Assembly (NCBI RefSeq): GCF_900105075.1
Contig: NZ_FNSK01000001.1
Location: forward strand, 2,121,001 to 2,185,000
Reading direction: 5' to 3'
Source of the DNA: Rhodobacter sp. 24-YEA-8
Lineage (GTDB): Bacteria; Pseudomonadota; Alphaproteobacteria; Rhodobacterales; Rhodobacteraceae
Length of the DNA: 64,000 nt
Shown here: positions 1 to 7,677 of the stretch, piece after piece
How positions within the stretch are numbered: the first letter of the stretch is position 1
Layout: each line of letters opens with the position of its first letter
The notes under the pieces: generated by a model
Databases searched by the model: none
Told to the model about the DNA's origin: nothing
What the model saw: the letters and a program-made list of their open reading frames with translations, nothing else
Translations under genes and position numbers: made by a program

Positions 1-56
1 CTCATATCCAGCACGACAAGCCCCTCAAGAGGCAGCGTCACGGTTTCGGTCGTCAT
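1..56 (-). CDS. CaiB/BaiF family CoA-transferase, N-terminal fragment
   Basis: Only the first 18 codons lie in the window; the gene continues past the left edge. The visible start reads MTTETVTLPLEGLVVLDM, which resembles the opening of class III (CaiB/BaiF) CoA-transferases, where a P-L-x-G-x-x-V-L-D strand leads into the nucleotide-binding fold. The ATG is at 54-56 on the complement, with a purine-rich GGGGGAGAAT stretch just upstream. These enzymes move CoA between carboxylic acids. It lies next to an iclR gene, a common pairing. The fragment is too short for certainty. Confidence 0.45.
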   Translation of the reverse strand, partial: MTTETVTLPLEGLVVLDM

Positions 57-647
57 GGATTCTCCCCCCTGCCGCGCCCCTCCCAAAGGCACTTGGCATT
101 TCGTATGTGAAGGATAATTTCATTTATGGAACATTACTGCAAGCCTGAAAACGCCCCACTCGGCAAACGCACCCCGAAAGACCCTGCAAAAAGCGCCTGG
201 AATGGCTGCGGAAAATGCACGCGAATGCCCTTCCTGACTGTCCCCTGAAGCTGTCTCATCAACAGCGACAGGAGAGCCCGGGGGGCTGGGATTACGGTCG
301 GGATGGTGCCGCGTCTGGCGGTGACCCGCGACGATGCCGGGCCTTATATGCTATTGTGCAATCATGACGCCCGCGACGTGACTGGCACCGCGGGTTCGGG
401 ATCTGCTGTAATGAAACAGTCAGCCGCATCCTGACCCGGGCTGCGCTCTGGTGGTGAGGCTGCGGGCTCTGACTGCACCGCTCCGGCATCACTTTGCCGC
501 AGGAGGGCGAGGCGGGGCGTAAGAAATCAACGCCCCCCTTCGCCCCTCCAAAGCGGGCTCCTGCAAAAAAAGCGGCCCCCGGGCCGATGCCGCAGGCCAT
601 CAGGGCCTTCCGGCCTTATGCTTTTGGCCGGTATGCTGGGATCAAGG
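57..647. other. Non-coding stretch between the CoA-transferase fragment and iclR
   Basis: I see no credible gene in these 591 bases; the short open frames lack ribosome sites and recognisable protein. The left part should carry the promoter of the leftward CoA-transferase. It includes an AT-rich patch with TATGGAACA at 125-133, a motif repeated almost exactly before the lactonase gene at 1505-1513. The right end holds a small hairpin (610-631) just beyond the iclR stop codon. Confidence 0.6.
610..631 (-). terminator. Possible iclR terminator hairpin
   Basis: CCGGCC (610-615) pairs with GGCCGG (626-631) around a 10-base AT-rich loop, 17 bases past the iclR stop codon. No uridine run follows on the iclR strand, so termination is only suggested. 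Confidence 0.3.
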
Positions 648-1418
648 TCAGTCCGCCGCCTCGCCCGGGCTGGAAATCTCGCGACAGGTTTCCACCAGGA
701 TCCGCAAAACGCGGTCGCGATCAGGCGCATTCGGGTTTTCCAGCCGCCGCACGAAGGGACAGGTCAGCACCGCCTGCACCGCACCATTAGCGCCGAGGAT
801 CGGCACCGAAAGGTTGGCCACGGCCGGGGTCTGCTGGCTTTCCATCGACTCATAGCCCTGACGGCGCACATCTTTGAGCCGCTCTTCCAGCCCGGGCGAC
901 GCAACCTCATAGGGCATCGGCTCGTGCTCTTCATACATCAGCGCCTTTTCCTCGGGTGAGGCATAGGCGAGGAACACATGCCCCGATCCGGAATTCACCA
1001 GCCCGATCTGCGCACCGACCCGGATGGTGACACCCCAATAGCCCGGCGCCTCGACCTGCGCGATGATCACCAGATCACCCCGGTCATATTTCACCAGATG
1101 ACAGGCCTGTTCCGCCACATTGGTAAAACGCCGCATCGCCGGCATGGCCTGCGCGATCAGACGGCGGATCTGCGGGCGCTGATGGGCGACAAGGAAAAGC
1201 TTCATCGTCAGCTGATAACTGTCGCCATGGCGCGAGACATAGCCCCTGCGCGCCAGCCGGTCGAGCATCCGGTAAAGCTCAGTCGGGGACCGCCCGAGCG
1301 CGGTGGCGATGTCTTTCAGCGTCATCCCCTCTTCGCGTGCCGCCAGCAGCTCGATCATGTCGAGCCCCTTGTCCAGCGCCGGCGCCCGGTAACGGCCCTC
1401 GTCTTCAATGTCACTCAT
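648..1418 (-). CDS. IclR family transcriptional regulator
   Basis: A 256-residue protein with the standard IclR plan. A winged helix-turn-helix covers about residues 15-75 (ALDKGLDMIELLA, then LKDIATALGRSPTELYRMLDRL), followed by an effector domain that includes GSGHVFLAYASPEE and a Cys near the C-terminus. I place the start at the ATG at 1416-1418 (MSDIEDEGRY) because the longer frame adds 25 residues unlike the family. It is divergent from the lactonase gene at 1563 and next to the sugar-acid operon. IclR proteins commonly control sugar-acid and aromatic catabolism, so it is the best candidate local regulator. This is an inference; its ligand cannot be read from sequence. Confidence 0.9.
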   Translation of the reverse strand: MSDIEDEGRYRAPALDKGLDMIELLAAREEGMTLKDIATALGRSPTELYRMLDRLARRGYVSRHGDSYQLTMKLFLVAHQRPQIRRLIAQAMPAMRRFTNVAEQACHLVKYDRGDLVIIAQVEAPGYWGVTIRVGAQIGLVNSGSGHVFLAYASPEEKALMYEEHEPMPYEVASPGLEERLKDVRRQGYESMESQQTPAVANLSVPILGANGAVQAVLTCPFVRRLENPNAPDRDRVLRILVETCREISSPGEAAD

Positions 1419-1562
1419 GGTTTTACCTGTGAAATCCTGCACCGCGATGCTACGAATTGACGCGAAGAGGTCAACGGGGTTTACTGACAGCATAAAATTT
1501 TAAATATGGAATACGCCTTCGCAGGATCCGGCGCGGGGCAGTATTTCCAGGGAAGGAAAGAC

Positions 1563-2663
1563 ATGGCCGCGGAACTGCTTCTGATCATCGGCACGCTGAA
1601 CCGCGAGACCCCCTATTTTCAGGGCGCACGCGGCGACGGGCTCCATGTATTTGCCTTTGACGAATCACTGCTGACCTTCACGCCGCGCGCGCATTTCCCC
1701 GGGATCGACAACCCGACCTTCCTTTCGGTCACGCCGGACGGGCGCCATATCTATGCAGGTTCCGAAGTGGCCGAATGGCGCGAGGGGCTGGTCACTGCGT
1801 TCCGCTACGACCACAGGGATCAGCGCCTGACTTATCTGAACACCCAGCCAAGCCTTGGCAGCATCACCGCCCATAGCCTGATCTCGCGCGATGGCAGGCG
1901 GCTTTACGTGGTGAATTATACTGTGGGCGAAGGCGGACCCGGCCAGTCGCTGGTGGTATTCGACATCCGCGAGGATGGCAGCCTCTCGCCAGCGGTGGGT
2001 GCCGCAGCGCATAAGGGTCAGGGCCCGGACCCTGACCGCCAGGAACGCGCGCATGCCCATAGCGTAGCCGAAACCGCCGACGGACAGCTGATCGTCGCCG
2101 ATCTTGGAATGGACGCGCTCGTGAGCTACCGGATCGACGCGACCGGCAGACCGGAGCGACTGGTGCTCACCCCCACACGCCCTGGCTCCGGCCCAAGACA
2201 TATGGCGCTGAGCCCCTGTGGTCATTTCCTCTTTGTGATCAATGAACTCGACTCCTCGATCACCTCATATCGCCGGGATGACGCCACGGGCGCGCTCTCT
2301 GAAACAGACCACCGCCATACGGTGCCGGATGACGCCCTGTCAGGCAATCACTGCTCGGATATCCGGATTTCCTCAGATGGCCGCTTTCTCTATGGCGCCA
2401 ATCGCGGGCATGACAGCATCGTACAGATCGGGGTAGATCCGGCAACGGGCAGGTTCGGGTCACGACATCTGGTAAGCTGCGGTGGAGTGACACCACGCAA
2501 TATCGCGCTGACGCCGTCGGGGCAGCATCTCCTCGTCGCCAATCAGAATTCCGACCGGGTGAGCGTGCTGACCCGCGATGGCGACAGCGGCAAGCTGACA
2601 GACAGCGGCAAATATCTTGAGATCGGCACACCCATGTGCCTGAAATTCGCCGCTCCTGGCTAA
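1563..2663 (+). CDS. Beta-propeller lactonase family protein (6-phosphogluconolactonase-like)
   Basis: A 366-residue protein built of repeated propeller blades, each with a P-D-G-R-x-x-Y type strand (VTPDGRHIYAGSE, SRDGRRLYVVNY, SSDGRFLYGANRG, TPSGQHLLVANQN). This is the lactonase 7-bladed propeller fold (YbhE/Pgl family), which opens sugar lactones to acids. The start at 1563 is preferred over the frame's earlier ATG (1506) because GGGAAGGAAAG lies directly before it. No signal peptide is seen, so a cytoplasmic role is likely. In context it would hydrolyse the lactone made by the Gfo/Idh dehydrogenase of the neighbouring operon. A second, unrelated lactonase-type gene lies at 13235. The two converge on the locus from both ends. 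Confidence 0.85.
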   Translation: MAAELLLIIGTLNRETPYFQGARGDGLHVFAFDESLLTFTPRAHFPGIDNPTFLSVTPDGRHIYAGSEVAEWREGLVTAFRYDHRDQRLTYLNTQPSLGSITAHSLISRDGRRLYVVNYTVGEGGPGQSLVVFDIREDGSLSPAVGAAAHKGQGPDPDRQERAHAHSVAETADGQLIVADLGMDALVSYRIDATGRPERLVLTPTRPGSGPRHMALSPCGHFLFVINELDSSITSYRRDDATGALSETDHRHTVPDDALSGNHCSDIRISSDGRFLYGANRGHDSIVQIGVDPATGRFGSRHLVSCGGVTPRNIALTPSGQHLLVANQNSDRVSVLTRDGDSGKLTDSGKYLEIGTPMCLKFAAPG

Positions 2664-2696
2664 GGCGGAGCGGCAGAATGCGCCTGAAAGGCTCAG

Positions 2697-2716
2697 AGGG
2701 GGCGCGAGCGCCCCCT
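2697..2716. terminator. Bidirectional terminator between convergent lactonase and FAH genes
   Basis: A perfect 8-bp stem, AGGGGGCG (2697-2704) and CGCCCCCT (2709-2716), with a CGAG tetraloop. It sits between the lactonase stop codon (2663) and the stop of the leftward FAH gene (2721). The placement fits termination from both sides. Confidence 0.7.
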
Positions 2717-2720
2717 TCCC

Positions 2721-3560
2721 TTATGCGTCGTTCTCGCAGATCTGACGCTGGGTGCCGAGGCCTTCGATCCCCAGTTCCACCACATCCCCCGCCTTCAGAT
2801 AGCGCGGCGGTTTCATACCAAGGCCAACGCCCGGGGGGGTGCCGGTCGAGATCACATCGCCAGGATGCAGCGTGAAGAACTGCGACAGATAAGAGATCAG
2901 GAACGGGATTTTATAGACCATGGTGGCCGATGTCCCATCCTGCATGATCTCGCCATTCACCTTGAGCCACATATGCAGGTTGTCATGGTCTTTGACCTCA
3001 TCCCGCGTCACCAGCCAGGGGCCGATCGGGCCGAAATTATCCGAGCTCTTGCCCTTGGACCACTGGCCCGAGCGTTCGATCTGATAGGCGCGCTCCGAGA
3101 CGTCATTGCAGACGCAGTAGCCTGCGACATGCTCCATCGCATCGGCTTCCGAGACGTATTTCGCCTTCTTGCCGATCACCACGGCCAGCTCGACCTCCCA
3201 GTCGGTCTTGTCCGAGCCGCGCGGGATCAGGATCGGGTCATCCGGTCCGCAGATCGCCGAAGTATATTTGGCAAAGATCACCGGTTCGGGCGGCACCGCC
3301 ATGCCGCTTTCGGCGGCATGGTCGGAATAGTTCAGACCGATACAGATGAATTTTCCGGTCTGGCCGACACAGGCGCCGAGGCGCGGATTGCCGGTCACCA
3401 GCGGCAGCGTGGCCGGGTCGATCTTTGCCAGCACCGACAGGTCTGCCAGCACATCGCCCGCAATATCAGTCACATGGGCGGAGAGGTCGCGCAGCGCGCC
3501 ATCCGCATCAATCAGGCCGGGTTTCTCGGCGCCACGCGCGCCATAACGTACAAGTTTCAT
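2721..3560 (-). CDS. Fumarylacetoacetate hydrolase family protein, likely 2,4-diketo-3-deoxy-sugar-acid hydrolase
   Basis: A 279-residue FAH-fold enzyme, a normal length for the bacterial subfamily. Family marks are CIGLNYSDHAAESG (about 73-86), the metal-binding acidic pair in DWEVELAVVIGKK (about 120-132), a downstream NDVSER motif and KSSDNFGPIGPW. In the non-phosphorylative L-fucose/L-rhamnose pathways a member of this subfamily cleaves 2,4-diketo-3-deoxy-aldonates to pyruvate and lactate. Here the gene directly follows an SDR of the matching dehydrogenase type. It is the last gene of the long leftward operon, 15 bases from the SDR, and ends at a strong terminator. The exact sugar is not determinable. 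Confidence 0.82.
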   Translation of the reverse strand: MKLVRYGARGAEKPGLIDADGALRDLSAHVTDIAGDVLADLSVLAKIDPATLPLVTGNPRLGACVGQTGKFICIGLNYSDHAAESGMAVPPEPVIFAKYTSAICGPDDPILIPRGSDKTDWEVELAVVIGKKAKYVSEADAMEHVAGYCVCNDVSERAYQIERSGQWSKGKSSDNFGPIGPWLVTRDEVKDHDNLHMWLKVNGEIMQDGTSATMVYKIPFLISYLSQFFTLHPGDVISTGTPPGVGLGMKPPRYLKAGDVVELGIEGLGTQRQICENDA

Positions 3561-3574
3561 AGCAGCTCCTTCGC

Positions 3575-4315
3575 TCAGGTGGTCCAGCCACCGTCGATGA
3601 CATGTTCGGTTCCGGTGGTGAAGCCCGCCTCATCCGAGGCCAGATAGCAGACCAGCGCCGCGATTTCATCGGCACGGCCCAGCCGCCCCATCGCCTGACG
3701 GCCGATAAAGGCTTTCAGCGCGCCCTCGTAATCGCCGGTGGCCTTCAACCGCTCATGCAGGCTGGGGCTGTCGACGGTACCCGGGCAGATCGAATTGCAG
3801 CGAATGCCCTGGGCCACGTAATCGGCGGCCACGGCGCGGGTCAGGCCGACCACGGCGGCCTTGGACGCGGAATAAACCGCCCGGTTGATCGGGCCTTTTT
3901 TCGGCCCCGCGACCGAAGACATATTGATGATCGACCCATTTCCCTTCGCGATCATCCCCGGCAGCACGGCGCGGATCATGCGAAACTGCGCTTTCGCGTT
4001 CAGGTCAAAGGCAAAATCCCATTCAGCCTCGGTCGCCTCAAGCACAGTGCCGTTATGGACGACGCCCGCGCAGTTGAAGAGGATATCGACCGGCCCGATT
4101 TCAGCGACCAGCGCGGTGATCGCGCCCGGGTCAAGCACGTTCAGCACTTTCGCGGTGATCCCCGGCAGACCCGCCAGGTCCGCCACCAGGGCCTCGTTCA
4201 CATCGGTCGCGATAACTTCGGCGCCCTCGGCGGCCATGCGTTCGGCGCTGGCACGGCCGATCCCCTGCCCTGCCGCGGTGATCAGCGCGCGTTTCCCCGC
4301 AAGTCTTTGCATCAT
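3575..4315 (-). CDS. SDR oxidoreductase, likely 2-keto-3-deoxy-L-aldonate (fuconate type) 4-dehydrogenase
   Basis: A 246-residue classical short-chain dehydrogenase. It shows the cofactor motif TAAGQGIG (13-20), NCAG (81-84), the catalytic Ser near 134, and Y148-x-x-x-K152 in YSASK. Asp after the second strand (ATDVN) predicts NAD rather than NADP. By context (a sugar-acid dehydratase upstream and an FAH hydrolase downstream) it would oxidise 2-keto-3-deoxy-aldonate to the 2,4-diketo form. Two tandem ATGs are possible. GAGGAGA lies 4 bases before the first and about 7 before the second, so translation may begin at the second (4312). Confidence 0.8.
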   Translation of the reverse strand: MMQRLAGKRALITAAGQGIGRASAERMAAEGAEVIATDVNEALVADLAGLPGITAKVLNVLDPGAITALVAEIGPVDILFNCAGVVHNGTVLEATEAEWDFAFDLNAKAQFRMIRAVLPGMIAKGNGSIINMSSVAGPKKGPINRAVYSASKAAVVGLTRAVAADYVAQGIRCNSICPGTVDSPSLHERLKATGDYEGALKAFIGRQAMGRLGRADEIAALVCYLASDEAGFTTGTEHVIDGGWTT

Positions 4316-4323
4316 GTCTCTCC

Positions 4324-5538
4324 TCAGGCCGCGCCCGGCAGGCAGGCCGGGCCGATGGGCTCAAATGTCTTATAGGTCAGGATGAATTCGCGATGGCCGA
4401 GTTCTTCGGATTTCGTCTGTTGCCCGGCGGCGACCGCCACCACAAGGTCACGGATCTCCTGGCCGACTTCGGGGATCGAGCGGACCCCTTCGATAATATC
4501 GCCCGCATTGACATCCATGTCTTCCGCGAGATTGCGATAGGTATCGGGATTGGCGCAGATCTTGATCACCGGCGAAATCGCCGAGCCCACGACCGAGCCG
4601 CGCCCGGTCACGAACAGCGTCATATGTGCGCCCGATGCGATCATCTCAACGATTTCGGCATTGTCCGAGATATTCGGAAAGCCGAAGCGCACATCGCCAT
4701 CGGGGACCACATCCATCAGGTAAAGCCCGCCACGGGGCGGCACATCACCGGGCTTGATCAGCCCCGAAATCGGGCTGTCACCGGATTTGACATAGGCGCC
4801 GAGCGACTTTTCTTCGATGGTCGAAAGCCCGCCCGCCGCATTGCCGGCAGCGAATGACCCATAGCCCAGCGTGGCATAATAGCGCTCGGCCTTATGCACG
4901 CTTTCGCGCAGCGCATTCCCCAGCTCGGGCGTCACCGCGCGTTCGGCCATGATTTCTTCGCAGCCGATCAGCTCGCCGGTCTCCTCGAAAATACAGGCGG
5001 CACCCTCGGCCACCAGCAGGTCAAAGGCCTTGCCCGCCGCCGGATTGCCGGAAATGCCGGATGTCCCGTCCGAACCACCGCAGACCGTACCGATGATCAG
5101 CTCATCCACCCCCATCGCCACGCGCGGCACTTCGGAAATCTGCGCCAGCGTCTGGCGGATCCAGTCGGCGCCCGCCTGGATGGTCGAACGCGTCCCCCCC
5201 GCCCGCTGGATCACCAGCGTCTTCACCGGGCGCCCCGAGGCATCTACCGCATTGGCCGCGCGCACCTTGTCAAAGCTCTCGCATCCCAGCGACACGAACA
5301 GCACTGCGCCGACATTCGGATGGGTGCAAAGCTTTTCCATCATCTGCGCGGCATATTCATTCGGGTAGCAGCCGGGGAAGCCGATCAGCTGGACCTCACC
5401 TTCATGGGCCGTATTGCGGAACTGATGCACAATCTCCGAGGCCACGAAATGCGCGCATTCCACCAGATAGGCCACGACCAGCGTGTTGCGGATGCCCTTG
5501 CGGCCATCCTTGCGCAAAAAGGCCTGAATCTCACTCAT
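4324..5538 (-). CDS. UxaA family hydro-lyase, large (C-terminal) subunit
   Basis: A 404-residue protein matching the large domain of altronate/galactarate dehydratases (UxaA, GarD) and the beta subunit of sulfolactate sulfo-lyase. Marks are FLRKDGRKGIRN near the N-terminus, IGTVCGGSDGTSGISGNP (about residues 150-167) and LFVTGRGSVVGSA. In UxaA and GarD the SAF domain and this domain are one chain. Here the SAF part is a separate upstream gene with a 4-bp overlap (5535-5538), as in SuyAB. The sugar-catabolic setting argues for a sugar-acid dehydratase rather than desulfonation, but both are possible. It follows an enolase-superfamily dehydratase in the same operon, so two unrelated dehydratases are encoded together. 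Confidence 0.8.
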   Translation of the reverse strand: MSEIQAFLRKDGRKGIRNTLVVAYLVECAHFVASEIVHQFRNTAHEGEVQLIGFPGCYPNEYAAQMMEKLCTHPNVGAVLFVSLGCESFDKVRAANAVDASGRPVKTLVIQRAGGTRSTIQAGADWIRQTLAQISEVPRVAMGVDELIIGTVCGGSDGTSGISGNPAAGKAFDLLVAEGAACIFEETGELIGCEEIMAERAVTPELGNALRESVHKAERYYATLGYGSFAAGNAAGGLSTIEEKSLGAYVKSGDSPISGLIKPGDVPPRGGLYLMDVVPDGDVRFGFPNISDNAEIVEMIASGAHMTLFVTGRGSVVGSAISPVIKICANPDTYRNLAEDMDVNAGDIIEGVRSIPEVGQEIRDLVVAVAAGQQTKSEELGHREFILTYKTFEPIGPACLPGAA

Positions 5539-5864
5539 AATGACACCCCCGCGCTGCGGCCATCGGCGTCCTGCAACATATGCGTGGGCGTATAGGCCGA
5601 GCGGATATTATGGACATGGACATGCTCGCCCGCACGGATCGCCCCGGTCGCGATGCCGATGGGCATGCCGTATTTCAGGATCACATCACCTGCCGCGATG
5701 TCGTGGCGCGCGATCTTATGGGCCATCGGAATCGGGCGGTTGAGGCGGACCTCGCCCCCCTCCAGCGCAACCACCAGCCCCTCGGGCGAATTCGCGCGGG
5801 CGACCAGTACATTGTCTTTGCCGGACAAGAGCAGGAACGGCCCGAATGACGATTTTTCAGTCAC
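5535..5864 (-). CDS. UxaA family hydro-lyase, small SAF-domain subunit
   Basis: About 109 residues forming an SAF domain, with the conserved pattern PMAHKIARHDIAAGDVI and KYGMPIGIATGAIRAGEHVHVHN. This matches the N-terminal domain of UxaA/GarD or SuyA. The start needs care: the frame can open with GTG at 5873. The GTG at 5862-5864 is better placed, since GGTGGAG lies 8 bases before it and it overlaps the MaoC stop codon as GTGA. No ATG is available. Together with the overlapping large subunit it should form a two-chain dehydratase; translation of both looks coupled. Confidence 0.78.
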   Translation of the reverse strand: MTEKSSFGPFLLLSGKDNVLVARANSPEGLVVALEGGEVRLNRPIPMAHKIARHDIAAGDVILKYGMPIGIATGAIRAGEHVHVHNIRSAYTPTHMLQDADGRSAGVSL

Positions 5865-6307
5865 TTCCGGCACTCCACCATATAGATATGGTCGGCAACC
5901 AGCGCGGTCTCGCCGGTCTGTTTGGTGACGGTGAGGCGTTCGGTCACGCGGCCATAGCCGGGGCGTTTCTCCATCAGCTCTTTGCCGATGATCCCGACGC
6001 GCGAGCGGATCGTGTCGCCGATGAAGACGGGTTTCACAAAGCGCATCCGGTCGTAACCATAGGAAAATGCGACCGGATTGATGATCGTCGCGGTCAGGCC
6101 GACGCCGATGGTGAAGACCATCGTGCCATGAGCGATGCGCTGGCCAAAGGGCAGTGTCTTGCAGAATTCCGCGTCCAGATGATGCGGGAAGAAATCGCCC
6201 GAATGGCCGGCATGAACGACGAAATCGGTCTCGGTGATGGTGCGGCCAACCGTGTCGCGCGCCTCGCCGATCTCGTAATCCTCGTAATATTTCACCTGTT
6301 CAAGCAT
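5861..6307 (-). CDS. MaoC-like hot-dog hydratase
   Basis: A 148-residue MaoC/R-hydratase type protein. It has the hydratase signature T-E-T-D-F followed by HSGDFFPHHLD and FGQRIAHGTM, which supplies the Asp and His used for CoA-ester hydration in the family, so it looks catalytically intact. I start it at the ATG at 6305-6307 (MLEQVKYYED), which overlaps the upstream Gfo/Idh gene by 8 bases; the longer frame adds 41 unrelated residues. A CoA-ester hydratase is unusual inside a free-sugar oxidation operon. The nearby CoA-transferase fragment (1-56) may be its partner. Function in this pathway is unknown. Confidence 0.8.
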   Translation of the reverse strand: MLEQVKYYEDYEIGEARDTVGRTITETDFVVHAGHSGDFFPHHLDAEFCKTLPFGQRIAHGTMVFTIGVGLTATIINPVAFSYGYDRMRFVKPVFIGDTIRSRVGIIGKELMEKRPGYGRVTERLTVTKQTGETALVADHIYMVECRK

Positions 6308-7355
6308 CGGGAGAAGTCCTGATCGGATGCGCCGGAAGGGCGCTGGATTGGTAGGCGGCCTCGACAAGGGCCATTGTGTGCCAGGCATCTTCGGCGCTGC
6401 CTTGCAGCTCAGCGTCCTCGCCTGTGGCAAAGCGCATCACCTGCGTGATCCGGCCAATGAAAGCCTCGATGAACCAGTTGCCGGTCAGCGGGATCTGCCG
6501 CCATTCGCCATCTGTGTTGAGCCAGAATTCATCCGGCTCGCCCTTCGGGTAATCGAGGTTGACGCCGAGCTTCAGATAAGCCGCGCCCTTCGTGCCACAG
6601 ATGCGGAATTCACAGGCCTGGAACTGGCGACCGAAGGCATGGTTATGATTGATTGAGAGGCTGGCGCGGGCGCGTTGCCCGTAATCGAGGATCATCGAGG
6701 ACCGCGTATTCGATACTGAAGAGGTCGGATGCCCCATGGTTTTCGCGTGAACCCCATCCGGGTTGCCCAGAATATCACGAACGAAATCAAGATAATGGAT
6801 CGAATGCAGCAGGATCTCGACCCGGGGCAGATCTTTCAGGAAGGCCCAGAGATGCCAGGGCGTATCCAGCGCGAGCCAGGCGTCGAAATCGACCACCTCG
6901 CCCAGCAGGCCCTTCGCGATCGCATCTTTCAGCGCAAGGCTCATCGGCGCGAACCGCAGCTGGAAATTCACCGCCGCCCGGATCTTGCGGGCGCGCAGGA
7001 TCCGGATGATCTCATCGGCTGCCGCAAGGTCAGACCCCATCGGCTTCTGGATCAGCGCAACGGCACCTTCGGGCAGAGCATTTAACACAGCCGGAATAGC
7101 GGCGGGCGGCACCGCAAGGTCATAGACCGCGCCGGTACCGGCCGCGGTCGCCTCGGCCAGCGAACCATAGGCCACAGCCCCTGGCGGCAGGATCGCGCGG
7201 GCCTTGTCCATGTCGGGATCACAGATCCCCGCCACGGTGAAACCGGCCTTTGCATAGGCGGGCAGATGCGCATCAGACACGATAGACCCGGCACCGAAAA
7301 TCACAATCGGCAGCGCGGTTTTCGGCGGAGTGATGCTCTGGATCAGCTCAGTCAT
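6300..7355 (-). CDS. Gfo/Idh/MocA family NAD(P)-dependent sugar dehydrogenase
   Basis: A 351-residue protein with the Rossmann start VIFGAGSIVSDAHLPAYAKAG near the N-terminus. It also has the family lysine segment LIQKPMGSDL (equivalent of EKP) and a C-terminal alpha/beta substrate domain. I use the ATG at 7353-7355 (MTELIQSITP); the longer frame adds 13 residues. It overlaps the mutarotase gene upstream and the maoC gene downstream by 8 bases each, so all are translated from one message. The likely role is oxidation of the imported sugar, or of a keto intermediate, at the expense of NAD(P). Which step it takes is not settled, because an SDR is also present. Confidence 0.78.
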   Translation of the reverse strand: MTELIQSITPPKTALPIVIFGAGSIVSDAHLPAYAKAGFTVAGICDPDMDKARAILPPGAVAYGSLAEATAAGTGAVYDLAVPPAAIPAVLNALPEGAVALIQKPMGSDLAAADEIIRILRARKIRAAVNFQLRFAPMSLALKDAIAKGLLGEVVDFDAWLALDTPWHLWAFLKDLPRVEILLHSIHYLDFVRDILGNPDGVHAKTMGHPTSSVSNTRSSMILDYGQRARASLSINHNHAFGRQFQACEFRICGTKGAAYLKLGVNLDYPKGEPDEFWLNTDGEWRQIPLTGNWFIEAFIGRITQVMRFATGEDAELQGSAEDAWHTMALVEAAYQSSALPAHPIRTSPDA

Positions 7356-7677
7356 GATGGAAGATTTCCGACATACCGGCCCACCATTCACCATCTGCGC
7401 GCGTGTCCAGCGGGCGCTGCAATGGTTTGTTCACCGCCCACCATTTCTGTGTCTCGGGATCAGCGGCCATCTTCGCCATATCGGCCTCATAATCCGTGCC
7501 CGAATATTCGAAGTAAGAGAACAGCAGGTTCTCGGGCTCTTTCAGGAAGATCGAGTAGTTCGTGATATGACATTCCGAAATCTTCGCCAGCACCGCGGGC
7601 CAGACGGCGGCATGGAGGCGCTTATACTCGGCCTTGCCCTCTTCCGAGAGGCCGATGACAGAGGCGCAGCGCGTCAT
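7348..7677 (-). CDS. L-rhamnose/L-fucose mutarotase family protein
   Basis: A 109-residue protein of the RhaM-type (COG3254) mutarotase family. Visible marks are EYKRLHAAVWPAVLAKI near the N-terminus, NYSIFLKEPENLLFSYFEY in the middle, and a tryptophan pair (QKWWAVN) before the C-terminus. These small ferredoxin-like-fold enzymes interconvert alpha and beta pyranose anomers, mainly of 6-deoxy sugars, which supports a deoxyhexose as the operon's substrate. The start ATG (7677) overlaps the stop of the enolase-family gene by 4 bases. Confidence 0.85.
   Translation of the reverse strand: MTRCASVIGLSEEGKAEYKRLHAAVWPAVLAKISECHITNYSIFLKEPENLLFSYFEYSGTDYEADMAKMAADPETQKWWAVNKPLQRPLDTRADGEWWAGMSEIFHHD

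Noticed and set aside
494..790. Small plus-strand frame near the end of iclR
   Set aside because: It has no ribosome site, a Pro/Arg-rich composition and overlaps the iclR coding strand; it looks like a GC-driven artefact.
4324..5864. Sulfolactate sulfo-lyase (SuyAB) reading of the split UxaA pair
   Set aside because: The split architecture matches, but the neighbours are all sugar-oxidation genes and no sulfonate gene adjoins. It is kept only as an alternative.
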